64,000 bases of DNA from Murimonas intestini (GCA_003148945.1 QGGY01000005.1:124001-188000), one strand, 5' to 3'; counted from the first letter of the stretch, positions 9,344 to 19,846 are shown. The notes: generated by a model from the letters alone, not told the origin. Made by a program: numbers and translations.

Positions 9344-10492
9344 ATGGCACAGGAAAGTAAAATGAAACCAGGACAGCAGGATGATAAATTAAAGGCGCTG
9401 GATGCAGCGCTTTCACATATTGAGAGACAGTACGGAAAAGGTTCCGTCATGAAGCTGGGTGAAGCAGGAAAGAACATGAATGTGGAGACAGTCCCAACAG
9501 GTTCATTGAGCCTGGACATTGCTCTGGGGCTGGGGGGCATACCAAAGGGCAGGATCATAGAGGTCTACGGTCCTGAGTCAAGCGGTAAGACGACAGTTGC
9601 CCTGCACATGGTCGCTGAAGTGCAGAAGAGGGGCGGGATCGCAGGCTTTATCGATGCAGAGCATGCGCTGGACCCTGCATATGCCAAGAATATCGGAGTA
9701 AATATAGACGAGCTCTATATCTCACAGCCTGACAGCGGCGAGCAGGCGCTGGAAATCACAGAGACGCTGGTGCGTTCCGGAGCTGTGGATATCATTATCG
9801 TGGACTCTGTTGCAGCGCTTGTGCCGAAGGCAGAGATCGATGGTGAGATGGGAGACGCCCATGTGGGACTTCAGGCAAGGCTGATGTCTCAGGCTCTGAG
9901 AAAGCTGACATCTGTAATCAGTAAATCCAACTGTATCGTGATCTTTATCAACCAGCTCCGTGAGAAAGTGGGCGTTATGTTTGGAAATCCGGAGACGACT
10001 ACAGGCGGACGCGCCCTGAAGTTCTATTCGTCCATCCGTATGGATGTGCGCAGGGTCGAGACACTGAAGCAGGGCGGGGAGATGGTCGGAAACCATACAA
10101 GGATCAAGGTTGTAAAAAATAAGATCGCGCCGCCGTTTAAAGAAGCGGAATTTGATATCATGTTCGGCCAGGGGATTTCCAAAGAGGGGGATGTGCTTGA
10201 CTTGGCGGCAAACCTGGGGATCATCAATAAGAGCGGTGCATGGTATGCCTATAATGATGCCAAGATCGGCCAGGGGCGTGAAAATGCCAAGGCATATCTC
10301 AGAGAGAATCCTGACATCATGGAAGAAGTGGAGCTGAAAGTCAGAGAACACTACGGTATGATAGAGGGAGCCGAAGCGGCAGCTGAGGAAGAGAAGGACA
10401 AAAAGACAGAGGCCCGGAAGGACAGTGATATATCCGGGGAGGCAGCGCCGGCAGCTGAGACAGCAGCAGCCCAGGCTGGAGATAAAGAATGA
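9344..10492 (+). CDS. recA: Recombinase RecA
   Basis: ATP-dependent strand-exchange protein and co-protease for LexA. The Walker A motif GPESSGKT is at about residues 76-83; Walker B is in [12 protein letters not shown], and the L2-loop region includes GNPETTTGG. The C-terminal 45 residues are acidic and alanine-rich, as is usual. ATG 9344 is preferred over ATG 9338 because AAGGAG (9331-9336) is seven bases before it. recX follows with a 4-base ATGA overlap. The LexA box at the promoter indicates SOS control of both genes. Confidence 0.98.
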   Translation: MAQESKMKPGQQDDKLKALDAALSHIERQYGKGSVMKLGEAGKNMNVETVPTGSLSLDIALGLGGIPKGRIIEVYGPESSGKTTVALHMVAEVQKRGGIAGFIDAEHALDPAYAKNIGVNIDELYISQPDSGEQALEITETLVRSGAVDIIIVDSVAALVPKAEIDGEMGDAHVGLQARLMSQALRKLTSVISKSNCIVIFINQLREKVGVMFGNPETTTGGRALKFYSSIRMDVRRVETLKQGGEMVGNHTRIKVVKNKIAPPFKEAEFDIMFGQGISKEGDVLDLAANLGIINKSGAWYAYNDAKIGQGRENAKAYLRENPDIMEEVELKVREHYGMIEGAEAAAEEEKDKKTEARKDSDISGEAAPAAETAAAQAGDKE

Positions 10493-11109
10493 CCGTAACA
10501 GACATAATTCCCGTTTCAGCCGGAAAAGGCCGTGGTACGGGAGGAAAATACAGAGTATTTATTGAAGGACAGCTTGCCTTTGTGTTATACAGGGGCGAGC
10601 TGTCCCGTTATGGAATAGAGAAGGATTGCGAACTCTCAGAGCAGGCTTATGATGAGATACTGGGGGAAGTGCTGTATAAGCGTGCCAGGCTGAGATGTAT
10701 GCATCTTCTGGAGTCGGCGGACAAGACAGAGGCGCAGCTGAGGATGAAGCTGCAGCAGGGGGAATATCCGAAGGAAGTTATAGAGAGTACCATCGAATGG
10801 CTCATACAGAAGCGCTATCTGGATGATGAGCGCTATGCGGACATGTACATAGAATATAACAAAGAAAAGAAGAGCCGCAGGCAGATCGAGATGGAACTGC
10901 AGAGGAAAGGCATATCAGGTGACAAGATAGAAAATGCCTTCACAGGACAGGAACTGGCGGCAGAGGATGACCTGATCAGGGAGTGGCTTGACAAAAAGCA
11001 TTATGACAGAGAGAATGCGGATGCGGCTGCCCAGAGAAAGATGTACGGGTTTCTCATGAGAAAGGGATTTTCATCGCCGGCAGTTATGAAAGCACTCAGG
11101 GACAGATGA
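10489..11109 (+). CDS. recX: Regulatory protein RecX
   Basis: RecX binds RecA filaments and inhibits or limits recombinase activity. The protein has the family's three-helix repeats with characteristic [39 protein letters not shown] and [13 protein letters not shown]. At 206 residues it is a typical Firmicutes RecX. Its start overlaps the recA stop by 4 bases, so the two are translationally coupled. Confidence 0.92.
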   Translation: MTVTDIIPVSAGKGRGTGGKYRVFIEGQLAFVLYRGELSRYGIEKDCELSEQAYDEILGEVLYKRARLRCMHLLESADKTEAQLRMKLQQGEYPKEVIESTIEWLIQKRYLDDERYADMYIEYNKEKKSRRQIEMELQRKGISGDKIENAFTGQELAAEDDLIREWLDKKHYDRENADAAAQRKMYGFLMRKGFSSPAVMKALRDR

Positions 11110-11171
11110 CGGGGATATTTGTGAATTGTAATGAATCTGCATGAAATATATGGCGGAACAGGTGAATTCAC

Positions 11172-11200
11172 TTGACAATATAACCAAAACACGATAAAAT
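11172..11200 (+). promoter_or_regulatory. rny promoter
   Basis: TTGACA (11172-11177), spacer of 17, TAAAAT (11195-11200). A strong AAGGAGG ribosome binding site at 11234-11240 precedes the GTG start. Confidence 0.7.
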
Positions 11201-11247
11201 CAAAGTGTTGTATTTGTACAATGAAAATTAAATAAGGAGGTGCTCCT

Positions 11248-12801
11248 GTGCCGGATGCAATAACAATAGTTATTTTTGTTGTAATCACTCTGGTCGTAGC
11301 TATTATTACGTGGTTTGCAGCGGTTGCCTATCGGAAGAAGATAGTGGAAGAGAAGATCGGCAGCGCAGAAGAAAAAGCCAGAAAAATAATAGATGATGCC
11401 TTAAAGACTGCGGAGACTAAAAAGCGTGAAGCACTGCTTGAGGTTAAAGAAGAATCCTTAAAGACTAAGAATGAGTTGGACAAGGAAACGAGAGAGCGTA
11501 GGGCAGAGCTGCAGCGTTATGAAAAGCGTGTTTTATCAAAAGAAGAATCAATTGATAAAAAAGCGGATTCAATGGAAAAACGTGAAGCAGGATTATCAGC
11601 AAAAGAAGAGGAATTAAAGAGAAAAAGCAAGGAAGTAGAAAGATTAAGTGAAGAAAGAGTACAGGAACTGGAGAGAATTTCAGGCCTAACCTCCGAACAA
11701 GCAAAAGATTATCTTTTAAAAACTGTTGAAGACGAAGTAAAGCAAGACACTGCCAAGTTATATAAAGAACTTGAAAGCAGGGCAAAAGAAGACGCTAACA
11801 AAAAAGCAAAAGAGTACGTGGTCACAGCCATTCAGAAATGTGCGGCGGACCATGTGGCGGAAACTACGATTTCCGTGGTACAGCTTCCCAATGATGAAAT
11901 GAAGGGTAGAATCATTGGCAGGGAAGGAAGAAATATTCGTACCCTGGAAACTCTGACAGGTGTGGATTTGATTATCGATGATACACCGGAAGCAGTTATC
12001 TTATCCGGTTTTGAACCAATCAGAAGAGAAGTAGCCAGAATTGCACTTGAAAAATTGATCGTAGACGGACGTATTCACCCGGCAAGAATCGAAGAAATGG
12101 TTGAGAAAGCCCAGAGGGAAGTTGAGACCATGATCCGGGAAGAGGGGGAAGCGGCAACATTAGAGGTAGGGGTACATGGTATCCATCCTGAGTTAGTCCG
12201 TTTATTAGGTAGAATGAAATTCAGGACCAGTTATGGTCAGAATGCCTTGAAACATTCCATAGAAGTGGCCCAGTTATCTGGTCTGCTGGCAGGCGAGATC
12301 GGCGTAGATGTCAAATTGGCAAAACGTGCCGGACTGCTGCATGACATTGGTAAATCCATTGACCATGAGATGGAAGGCTCCCACATACAGATTGGTGCAG
12401 ACCTTTGTAAGAAGTATAAAGAGTCAGCGCTTATCATTAATGCTGTGGAAGCACACCATGGCGATGTAGAACCAGAATCCCTGATTGCATGTATTGTACA
12501 GGCTGCGGATACAATTTCTGCCGCCCGTCCTGGAGCCAGAAGGGAAACTCTGGAAACATATACGAATCGATTAAAACAGTTAGAAGATATCACAAACTCC
12601 TTCAAGGGAGTAGACAAGTCTTTTGCTATTCAGGCAGGCCGTGAGATCCGGGTAATGGTTGTTCCTGATCAGGTCAGCGATGCAGATATGGTATTGCTGG
12701 CAAGAGATATTTCAAAACAGATTGAAGCTGAGCTGGAATATCCGGGACAGATCAAAGTCAGCGTGATCCGCGAAAGCAGAGCAGTTGACTACGCCAAATA
12801 A
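11248..12801 (+). CDS. rny: Ribonuclease Y
   Basis: Membrane-tethered endoribonuclease that starts mRNA decay in Firmicutes. Domains in order: an N-terminal membrane helix (about residues 3-24), a long charged coiled coil (about 30-200), a KH RNA-binding domain ([15 protein letters not shown]), and an HD metal-dependent phosphohydrolase domain ([22 protein letters not shown]). The 517-residue length is standard. It starts at GTG with a strong ribosome binding site seven bases upstream. The coding sequence is richer in A/T codons (TTA, AGA, AAA) than the neighbouring Lhr gene. Confidence 0.96.
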   Translation: MPDAITIVIFVVITLVVAIITWFAAVAYRKKIVEEKIGSAEEKARKIIDDALKTAETKKREALLEVKEESLKTKNELDKETRERRAELQRYEKRVLSKEESIDKKADSMEKREAGLSAKEEELKRKSKEVERLSEERVQELERISGLTSEQAKDYLLKTVEDEVKQDTAKLYKELESRAKEDANKKAKEYVVTAIQKCAADHVAETTISVVQLPNDEMKGRIIGREGRNIRTLETLTGVDLIIDDTPEAVILSGFEPIRREVARIALEKLIVDGRIHPARIEEMVEKAQREVETMIREEGEAATLEVGVHGIHPELVRLLGRMKFRTSYGQNALKHSIEVAQLSGLLAGEIGVDVKLAKRAGLLHDIGKSIDHEMEGSHIQIGADLCKKYKESALIINAVEAHHGDVEPESLIACIVQAADTISAARPGARRETLETYTNRLKQLEDITNSFKGVDKSFAIQAGREIRVMVVPDQVSDADMVLLARDISKQIEAELEYPGQIKVSVIRESRAVDYAK

Positions 12802-12817
12802 AGGGATAGTACTTATA

Positions 12818-12873
12818 AGAACTCTTGGAAGCCGTATAATTTAATATTTATACGGCGCCAGGGGTTCTTTTTT
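12818..12873 (+). terminator. rny terminator
   Basis: AGAAC...CCGTATAA pairs with TTATACGG...GTTCT across a short loop, giving a long interrupted stem followed by a run of T at 12868-12873. Confidence 0.85.
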
Positions 12874-12928
12874 GATCCCTGCGGCAGCCGTCAAATGCAC
12901 ATGCAGGCATGTTCACCTGGCCCGCTGC

Positions 12929-13564
12929 TCACGGAAATAAAAATTCCGGCAGACCGGCGGCATACGGCGCTATATCGTACTGCTGATAATAAATGACAAA
13001 GCCCTCCGGAGTCAGATAGTAGTTCTTGGGATTAAAAGTTTTCTGCAGAAGAGAAATATAATCATCAAAAAAGGAAGAAGGAGAAGCTTTCTGTCTCTCT
13101 GCGATCTGCCCGCCGATATTCATGAAAAGCCGCTGGCGGGAAGCTGCTGAGAGGGGATAAAAATTTCCCAGGGACAGCCTTCTTCCTGTTTTAAAATCCC
13201 AGGTATCAGAGGTGCGGACTGTCTCACCATGCGCACCTCCCATATATGTGTATTTTTCCAGGTAAAGACTTGTGATGCACCCGGCATTATAAGTAATCTT
13301 ATAGTTAACGTCTAAAGTAAAGCTGTTAAAAGATGGATTATTCTCAGGGATATATCTGGCGCTGTCCGCAGCCTGGGGATAGAGGACAGTACGGCAGTAA
13401 GATTCAGTCTGTCTTGCAGTATATGCGTAATAGTTATTAATGCGCTGAGAGGGAGCTTTGCTGCATGTGGATTTGAAGAATGGATAGTTGATGTTATAGA
13501 TAAATACAGGGATTTTCCCGTAGTACATTGTGTCCTTAAGAGTTTTTTGGAGGATTGTCTGCAT
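12929..13564 (-). CDS. DUF3298 domain protein (RsiV-like)
   Basis: This 211-residue protein resembles the DUF4163/DUF3298 pair found in the extracytoplasmic part of the anti-sigma factor RsiV and related proteins. The motif YMGGAHGET and the C-terminal YYQQYDIAPYAAGLPEF are typical of DUF3298. No signal peptide or membrane segment is present, unlike RsiV, so either it is cytoplasmic or it has lost an N-terminal anchor. It is transcribed away from the Lhr gene. Its function and ligand are unknown; lysozyme binding is known only for RsiV and cannot be assumed. Confidence 0.75.
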   Translation of the reverse strand: MQTILQKTLKDTMYYGKIPVFIYNINYPFFKSTCSKAPSQRINNYYAYTARQTESYCRTVLYPQAADSARYIPENNPSFNSFTLDVNYKITYNAGCITSLYLEKYTYMGGAHGETVRTSDTWDFKTGRRLSLGNFYPLSAASRQRLFMNIGGQIAERQKASPSSFFDDYISLLQKTFNPKNYYLTPEGFVIYYQQYDIAPYAAGLPEFLFP

Positions 13565-13678
13565 GGCGGCCTCAAAGAATATAGTTATGACAATATATTC
13601 CGGCTATTGCCTGATATATGACTGCAGTATATCTGAGGGTGCCAAACAGTTACAGTAAATGAAATTTTGGAGGTGTAT

Positions 13679-16600
13679 ATGAGAGAGGATATACTAAAGC
13701 TTTTTTCCCCGTCCGCGTCAGGATGGTTTAAGAGGACATTCGGTGAGCCTACGGAAGTACAGAAGACTGCATGGCCTGCTATAGCGGCGGGGAAGCATGT
13801 GCTGGTAAGTGCCCCCACAGGAACAGGAAAGACTCTTTCTGCATTTCTGGTCTTTATAGACAGGCTGAATGAACTGGGACGGCAGGGGATGCTTAAGGAG
13901 GAACTGTATCTCATCTATATCTCACCTCTGAAATCACTGGCAGGAGATATCAGGGAGAACCTGAACAGGCCTCTGGAAGGCATATCAGGAGGAGATGGTG
14001 AGGATATGATCCGGGTGGGGCTGCGAACGGGAGATACGCCACAGAAAGACAGGCAGAGGATGATTAAACATCCGCCCCACATACTGATCACTACACCTGA
14101 ATCCCTGTTTCTGATGCTGACTTCTAAGTCGGGGTGTTCCATTTTAAAAACAGCGAAAGCGGTGATCCTGGATGAACTGCATGCTCTTATTGATACAAAG
14201 AGGGGTGCACACCTGATGCTGTCCATAGCCAGGCTGGACAAACTCTGCGGCCATGAGCTGCAGCGTATCGGCCTCTCCGCCACCATAGAGCCGCTGGAGC
14301 TGGCGGCAGAATATCTGGCCCCGGAACCGGCTGTCATCTGCGCACCTAAAATGAAAAAGGAGATCAGGATTGAAGTGGTGGGGACTGCTCCGGCCCAGGG
14401 CAGGAGAAAGGACCCTGTGTGGGAGGAGCTTGGTGTTGCCGTATACCGCCAGTGCCAGCCCTACAGAAGCGTTATTGCTTTTTCTGAGGGGCGCAGGTAT
14501 GCTGAAAAACTGGCCTACTATGTAAATCAGCTGGGCGGCGATGGTTTTGCCAGAGTCCATCACGGGAGCCTCTCAAAAGAACAGCGTTTAAAGGCAGAGC
14601 AGGAGCTGAGGGACGGCAGCCTGCGGCTTCTGTGTGCCACTTCCTCCATGGAGCTGGGGATTGATGTGGGAGACGTGGAGCTGGTGCTGCAGGTCGGCTG
14701 CCCGCGTACAGTATCAAGTACAATGCAGCGCCTGGGAAGAGCCGGACACAGGCCGGACAGAGTGAGTGTGATGTATATGTACCCCAGGACGGCCCTGGAG
14801 ACTGTGTACTGCGCAATGACGGCGGAGGCGGCAAGACAGGGCGGAGTGGAGCACACAAAGCCTCCCAGGATGTGTCTGGACGTTTTGGCCCAGCATCTTG
14901 TTTCCATGGCTGCCACAGACGGATACAGCGTGGATGATGTGATGGAGGTTCTGTCAGGGACATACTCCTTCAGGGATGTCAAAAGAGATGATGTGAGAGA
15001 TGTGCTGGGCATGCTGTCGGGTGACTATGAGCACAGCCGTGAGATTCCCGCGCGTCCTCGGGTGCTGTATGACAGGATACACGACAGGGTGGCAGGAGAT
15101 GCCTACAGCAGGATGCTTGCAGTGGCAGCGGGTGGGACAATACCTGATAAAGGCCTGTATACGGCTAAAACGGAAGACGGAGTCATTCTGGGGGAACTGG
15201 ATGAAGAATTTGTATATGAATCCCAGATAGGAGACAGGTTCATGCTGGGCTCCTTTGCCTGGCGCATAGTGCGCCAGGACAGGGATACAGTTGTAGTCAC
15301 TCAGGCCCCGGTGCAAGGGGCCAGGCTCCCCTTCTGGAAGGGCGAGACGAGAGGACGCACGCTGAAGACAAGCCTGGCATTTGGAAAGATGTTAGGTCTG
15401 CTTGAGAAGGCCTGGGAAGATAAGAGACTGACAGAAGAACTGGAACGGCTTGGGATGGATGAGGCTGCGGCCATGAACGCGGCAGGATTCCTGCAGAGGC
15501 AGATAGGGGCGGCAGAGGGGCTGCCTGATGACAGGACAGTTCTGATTGAGCATTACAGGGACAGTACGGGAAGCCATCAGGTCATGATACATGCCATGTT
15601 CGGGAGGCAGGTCAATGCACCCCTGTCTCTGCTGGCCAGGCATGCGGCATGGGCCATTACAGGGCGTGATGTGGGGAGCGTGGATGATGAGGATGGTATT
15701 CTGCTCTATCCCTACGACGGGGAGAAGCTTCCAGAGGGACTGCTGTACCAGATAGAGCCGGAGAGAGTCAGAGTATTGCTGGAAGCGATGCTTCCTGTGA
15801 CGCCTCTTTTTAATATGACGTTCCGCTATAATGCGGCCAGGGCGCTGATGATGGGCATGAAGCAGGGAGGGCGGCAGCCACTGTGGATGCAGCGTCTGAA
15901 AAGTGCACAGCTGCAGGGGATGCTATCCGGTGAAAAGAACCACCCGCTGATCAGAGAGACAAGGAGAGAATGCCTGGAGGACCAGTGGGATATTGACGGC
16001 GTGATCAGTGTCTTAAAGGATATACGTTCGGGACGCATACGAGTAAAAGAGATGTATTTGGACACTCCGTCGCCCATGTCCCTGCCGTTCCAATGGCAGG
16101 CGGAGGCAGCGGAAATGTATGAATATTCGCCTGTCACGCCTGATATGCGCAAAACGGCGTATGAAGAGCTGTCACAGGCTGAGATGGTGAAGCCTTCCCG
16201 GGAAGAACTGGCTAAGAAGTGGGAGAGGAAGAAGCTTCCGGAGGACGAAGATGGGCTTCATGCGCTTCTCATGATGGAAGGAGACTTTATGGCGGGAGAA
16301 GTGCCCGTACCGGTGGAATGGCTGGAAGGTCTGGCGGAAAAAGGACTTGCCGCCTATCTGGAGCCGGGTATATGGATCGCTGAAGAACACAGGCAGGAGT
16401 ATGAGCGCGCGCTGGAGGGCAAAGATATCAGGGCGGGAATGCATATTGTCCGGAGAATGCTTTATTACAGGGGAGGGCAGACAGAGGGAGAAATCCGGGA
16501 ACGGTACTTCTTTTCGGAAAAGGAAACAAAAGAGGTGCTGGATGGGCTGTGCAGTTTGAAGGACGCAGTTCTGGATGAAGGAATCTATTACCATGGCAGG

Positions 16601-17845
16601 CTGTATGAACGCGCCAGGGCTAATTCCATAAGGAGTCTGCGCATGCAGACCTCCACCTGTCCTCCGGAGAATTATGCAGCCTATGCGGCAGACAAAAGCC
16701 ATATACATGCGCCCTCTACAGAGCAGCTTGGGGCCGTGCTTGAGGAATACTGCGGGAGAAGCTATCCGGTTGGCTTCTGGGAGTCGGTTCTTCTGCCGAG
16801 AAGGGTGAAGAACTATTCAGAGAAGCAGCTTGACACTCTTCTGGCCCAGGGGGATTATTTTTGGCAGATGCTGCCGGGAGGCTGTCTGAGTTTTTGCCGC
16901 TATGAGGATATTGACTGGGATGCCCAGCCGACCGATGCAGGATATCTGGAAGGAGATGAAAAGCTCATTTATCAGGAGCTTAGAAAAAGAGGAGCCAGCT
17001 TCCTGAGATCTCTCACGGATATCCCAAAGGAATCCAGCGCCCAGCAGGTCCTTCTTTCACTGGCGGAAAAAGGCCTGGTCTGCGCTGACAGCTTTGTTCC
17101 GGTGAGGCAGTGGCAGAACAGGGACAAGGTAAAGAAAGCAACTGCCAGGCAGAGAGTGAATGCCAGGGTGATGCTGCTCTCAGCCGGGAGATGGGATATA
17201 GTCCGTCCTGTAATAAAGAAGGGCATGGAGGAATGGCTGGAAATATTTTTAAAAGAAAACGGTATCCTCTGCAGAGAGACTTTTCGTAAATCAATGTCAG
17301 AGAGAGAAGCATGCCCATATATGGGAACAGCAGCAGGGGAGGAAGCGGGAGACATAAGCTGGAAGAAGGCGCTTGATATTCTGAGAATATGGGAATATAC
17401 GGGGAAGATCAGAAGAGGATATTTTGTGGCGGGCATGTCGGGGGCACAGTTTATCAGAAGTGAGGAATATGACGCACTGACAGCAGCGCTCAGAGAACCG
17501 TCCGACGGAGCCATATGGCTGAACGGAACCGACCCCGCTCTGATATGGGGGAAGGTGACCGAACACCCTGAAGGAAAGAGCTTTCTGGGGGTGCCGGGTA
17601 CGGCTGTCGCTTTAAAAGGCGGGAAACCTGCCGCTGTGCTGAAAAGACAGGGAAAAGTCCTGGAAACATATACAGAAGACGGGATAGAGGACGTCATAAA
17701 TGAACTGGCAAGAGATTTTAAAAATAAAAGCCTGTTTCCTGAGAAGAGGCGTCTGACTATAAAAGAATATCCAAAAGAACTGGGAGCACTCCTGGGGAAT
17801 GCAGGATTTCTGCGGGAGATGCAGGATTACACGCTGTACCGCTGA
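13679..17845 (+). CDS. lhr: Lhr-type ATP-dependent helicase (large)
   Basis: A 1388-residue superfamily 2 helicase with the domain layout of Lhr. RecA1 carries APTGTGKT (Walker A) and VILDELHALID (DExH box). RecA2 carries SSMELGIDVGDVELV and the arginine-finger motif QRLGRAGHR. The Lhr-specific winged-helix and beta-barrel regions follow (Lhr core, to about residue 850), then a long C-terminal domain as in E. coli Lhr. Known Lhr proteins translocate 3'-5' on single-stranded DNA and unwind RNA:DNA hybrids, with a role in DNA repair. GTG and TTG codons exist just upstream, but ATG 13679 follows GGAGG by five bases. It diverges from the DUF3298 gene. Confidence 0.92.
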   Translation: MREDILKLFSPSASGWFKRTFGEPTEVQKTAWPAIAAGKHVLVSAPTGTGKTLSAFLVFIDRLNELGRQGMLKEELYLIYISPLKSLAGDIRENLNRPLEGISGGDGEDMIRVGLRTGDTPQKDRQRMIKHPPHILITTPESLFLMLTSKSGCSILKTAKAVILDELHALIDTKRGAHLMLSIARLDKLCGHELQRIGLSATIEPLELAAEYLAPEPAVICAPKMKKEIRIEVVGTAPAQGRRKDPVWEELGVAVYRQCQPYRSVIAFSEGRRYAEKLAYYVNQLGGDGFARVHHGSLSKEQRLKAEQELRDGSLRLLCATSSMELGIDVGDVELVLQVGCPRTVSSTMQRLGRAGHRPDRVSVMYMYPRTALETVYCAMTAEAARQGGVEHTKPPRMCLDVLAQHLVSMAATDGYSVDDVMEVLSGTYSFRDVKRDDVRDVLGMLSGDYEHSREIPARPRVLYDRIHDRVAGDAYSRMLAVAAGGTIPDKGLYTAKTEDGVILGELDEEFVYESQIGDRFMLGSFAWRIVRQDRDTVVVTQAPVQGARLPFWKGETRGRTLKTSLAFGKMLGLLEKAWEDKRLTEELERLGMDEAAAMNAAGFLQRQIGAAEGLPDDRTVLIEHYRDSTGSHQVMIHAMFGRQVNAPLSLLARHAAWAITGRDVGSVDDEDGILLYPYDGEKLPEGLLYQIEPERVRVLLEAMLPVTPLFNMTFRYNAARALMMGMKQGGRQPLWMQRLKSAQLQGMLSGEKNHPLIRETRRECLEDQWDIDGVISVLKDIRSGRIRVKEMYLDTPSPMSLPFQWQAEAAEMYEYSPVTPDMRKTAYEELSQAEMVKPSREELAKKWERKKLPEDEDGLHALLMMEGDFMAGEVPVPVEWLEGLAEKGLAAYLEPGIWIAEEHRQEYERALEGKDIRAGMHIVRRMLYYRGGQTEGEIRERYFFSEKETKEVLDGLCSLKDAVLDEGIYYHGRLYERARANSIRSLRMQTSTCPPENYAAYAADKSHIHAPSTEQLGAVLEEYCGRSYPVGFWESVLLPRRVKNYSEKQLDTLLAQGDYFWQMLPGGCLSFCRYEDIDWDAQPTDAGYLEGDEKLIYQELRKRGASFLRSLTDIPKESSAQQVLLSLAEKGLVCADSFVPVRQWQNRDKVKKATARQRVNARVMLLSAGRWDIVRPVIKKGMEEWLEIFLKENGILCRETFRKSMSEREACPYMGTAAGEEAGDISWKKALDILRIWEYTGKIRRGYFVAGMSGAQFIRSEEYDALTAALREPSDGAIWLNGTDPALIWGKVTEHPEGKSFLGVPGTAVALKGGKPAAVLKRQGKVLETYTEDGIEDVINELARDFKNKSLFPEKRRLTIKEYPKELGALLGNAGFLREMQDYTLYR

Positions 17846-17932
17846 TATTAAAACGAGAAAAGTGCGGGGGGTGTACTGTTTCGCAAATGTGAATCATATG
17901 AATAAATAAAGAATGTCCCGGGGGATACGGGA

Positions 17933-18526
17933 ATGAAGAATTTGCATTTGCAGAAAAAGACGCTCTGGCTGCTGGGAGGCCTTTTTGCAGCGGGATTCCT
18001 GACAGGTATCCTGGGAGTGAACCTTTGGGGGAAGGAGGATATCAGCCAGGCGGGGATACTCAGTACATATTATATCAGCCAGTACAAATACCTCCAAATT
18101 GATTCTGGCGCGCTGTTCTTTTTCCTGCTGTTTAGAAGGGTAAAATGGCTGGTGCTGCTGTGGGCGCTGGGGTATACGGCCGTGGGGCTGCCGGCGGCTC
18201 TTATATATGGGGCCTGGATGGGTCTCTCAGCGGGCATTGTGATGACAGTGGCTGTAATGAAGATGGGCCTCTCAGGGCTTCTCTTCTGCCTTGGCGCCAT
18301 GCTGCCTCAGAACCTGATCTATCTTCCAGTTATTTTGATATTTCTCTATTTTGTCTGCCAGAAGGGGCGCGAGAAATACCAGAGAGGAAAGCTGGTGACC
18401 GGGCTTCAGTGGGACAATGATTATACGGCTGCTGCCGGAATTTGTCTGCTGCTGTTTGTTTTGGGTATTTTGACGGAAAGCTATGTAAATCCGTGGGTTT
18501 TACGGCAGCTGCTCAATATCTTCTGA
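17933..18526 (+). CDS. spoIIM: Stage II sporulation protein M
   Basis: SpoIIM is part of the SpoIIDMP machine that removes septal peptidoglycan during engulfment of the forespore. The protein has 197 residues and about five hydrophobic membrane segments, with the family region YGAWMGLSAGIVMTVA and the typical start (GGLFAAGFLTGILGV). It shows that the host is a spore-forming lineage. Upstream there is CATATGAAT at 17895-17903, which resembles a sigma-E -10, but no convincing -35 was seen. No strong ribosome binding site is visible beyond the G-rich stretch before the ATG. Confidence 0.9.
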   Translation: MKNLHLQKKTLWLLGGLFAAGFLTGILGVNLWGKEDISQAGILSTYYISQYKYLQIDSGALFFFLLFRRVKWLVLLWALGYTAVGLPAALIYGAWMGLSAGIVMTVAVMKMGLSGLLFCLGAMLPQNLIYLPVILIFLYFVCQKGREKYQRGKLVTGLQWDNDYTAAAGICLLLFVLGILTESYVNPWVLRQLLNIF

Positions 18527-18593
18527 GAAAATGGAAAGATTTTTTAACAAGATATAGTATTGATGAAAACAGGAAAACGCCCATGTGGTGGAA

Positions 18594-18719
18594 TTTGTCG
18601 ACTTGCTGAAATTTAGTTAAAAATGCCATTTGATTTTATGCCATATTGCCTATATAATAGTACTATATTGAACGAGTCAGGAAAATCAAGGGACTTATAT
18701 GTATCCTTGATTTTCTTTG
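18594..18719 (+). promoter_or_regulatory. Promoter and short hairpin upstream of xerD
   Basis: The 330-base gap before xerD contains TTGATT (18630-18635)-N17-TATAAT (18653-18658). About 20 bases after the predicted start is an 11-bp perfect inverted repeat (GAAAATCAAGG 18681-18691, CCTTGATTTTC 18705-18715) followed by TTTG. The result would be a short RNA of about 55 bases or an attenuator for xerD. A Spo0A-box-like TTTGTCGAC lies at 18594-18602. Confidence 0.45.
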
Positions 18720-18740
18720 TCCGTCGGAGGCCTTAAAAGC

Positions 18741-18766
18741 TTACTGTTTACCATGTTCACAGTAAC
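18741..18766. repeat. Hairpin repeat of the GTTACTGTTCAC family, degenerate copy
   Basis: TTACTGTTTAC (18741-18751) and GTTCACAGTAA (18755-18765) form an imperfect inverted repeat related to the copies at 19847-19873 and 20658-20701. Confidence 0.45.
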
Positions 18767-18857
18767 CTGAAAAGTTTCCCTGGGACAGAGGCGCTTTGAG
18801 TCATGGGGGGAGAAGCGATCCTGAAAGTAAGAATGGGAGACTTAAAGGAGCAGGCTT

Positions 18858-19742
18858 ATGGAGAATACAATACCGGAATTTATCAATTATCTGATGAAAG
18901 TCAAAAATGCATCGGCAAGCACAATTATGTCATATCAGCGGGATTTAAAGAAGCTGAGCGTTTTTTTAGAAGAAAAGGGAGTGGAGCGTATTCAGGATGT
19001 GACGGCCACGAATCTGAATTCCTACATTCTCTATCTGGAGAGAGAGGGGTTTTCCGCCTCAACAGTTTCAAGGAATATAGCCTCTATGAGGGCTTTTTTC
19101 AGGTTTGAATACGGACAGGGGAGGATGCAGGAAGACCCGGCGGCGGATCTTAAGGCTCCCCATGTGGAGAAGAAATCACCGGAGATTCTCTCAGCGGAAG
19201 AAGCGGCTCTGCTTTTGGACCAGCCTGACTGCCATACTCCAAAGGGTCTCAGAGATAAAGCGATGCTTGAGCTTCTCTATGCCACAGGCATGCGCGTGAC
19301 AGAATTGATCAGTGTGAAAGAAGATGACCTGAATCTGGATTTTGGGTATGTAGTGTGCAGGGACGAAGAAAAAGAGAGAGTGATCCCCTTCGGAAATGCG
19401 GCAAAAGAGGCTGTGGGAAAATACAAGACAGACGCAAGGAAATTTCTGCTGAAGGGCCAGGAGAGTGAGTACCTGTTTACAAATTGTTCAGGCTCTCCCA
19501 TGAGCCGTCAGGGATTCTGGAAACTGATCAAGCAGTATGCAGTAAAAGCTCATATTACGGCAGATATCACACCTCATACACTTCGCCATTCATTTGCGGC
19601 ACATCTGGTGCAGAATGGGGCAGACTTAAAGTCAGTGCAGGAGATGCTCGGCCACTCGGATATCTCCACGACACAGGTCTATATGAATCTGGGATTCAGT
19701 AAGATCAAATCAGTATATGCAAAAGCCCATCCAAGGGGTTAA
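18858..19742 (+). CDS. xerD: Tyrosine recombinase XerD
   Basis: Site-specific recombinase that, with XerC, resolves chromosome dimers at dif. The N-terminal SAM-like DNA-binding domain (about residues 1-90) is followed by the catalytic domain with all five residues visible: Arg in ATGMRVTELI, the beta-hairpin Lys region, His and Arg in HTLRHSFAAH, His in LGHSDIS, and the nucleophilic Tyr in TTQVYMN. Its 294 residues and core-gene neighbours favour housekeeping XerD over a phage or integrative-element integrase. AAGGAG at 18845-18850 is the ribosome binding site. Confidence 0.88.
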   Translation: MENTIPEFINYLMKVKNASASTIMSYQRDLKKLSVFLEEKGVERIQDVTATNLNSYILYLEREGFSASTVSRNIASMRAFFRFEYGQGRMQEDPAADLKAPHVEKKSPEILSAEEAALLLDQPDCHTPKGLRDKAMLELLYATGMRVTELISVKEDDLNLDFGYVVCRDEEKERVIPFGNAAKEAVGKYKTDARKFLLKGQESEYLFTNCSGSPMSRQGFWKLIKQYAVKAHITADITPHTLRHSFAAHLVQNGADLKSVQEMLGHSDISTTQVYMNLGFSKIKSVYAKAHPRG

Positions 19743-19772
19743 ACAAAAGGTGTTTTATTCCCTTGAAAAATT

Positions 19773-19805
19773 CGGCATAGTCGTTAACAGCGGCTATGCC
19801 GTTTT
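19773..19805 (+). terminator. xerD terminator
   Basis: CGGCATAG (19773-19780) pairs with CTATGCCG (19794-19801), then TTTT. Confidence 0.75.
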
Positions 19806-19846
19806 AAATCTCCTTTAAGTACGGTTTGAAGGAGTAAATATTTATT

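Noticed and set aside
11248..12801. Codon use in rny more A/T rich than neighbours, hinting at transfer
   Set aside because: rny is a core gene of normal length and position; the difference can be due to the lysine-rich coiled coil and expression bias.
18858..19742. xerD as an integrase of a mobile element ending at 21.2 kb
   Set aside because: It is a typical XerD in length and motifs, has its own terminator, and no attachment-site repeats were found flanking the eroded segment.
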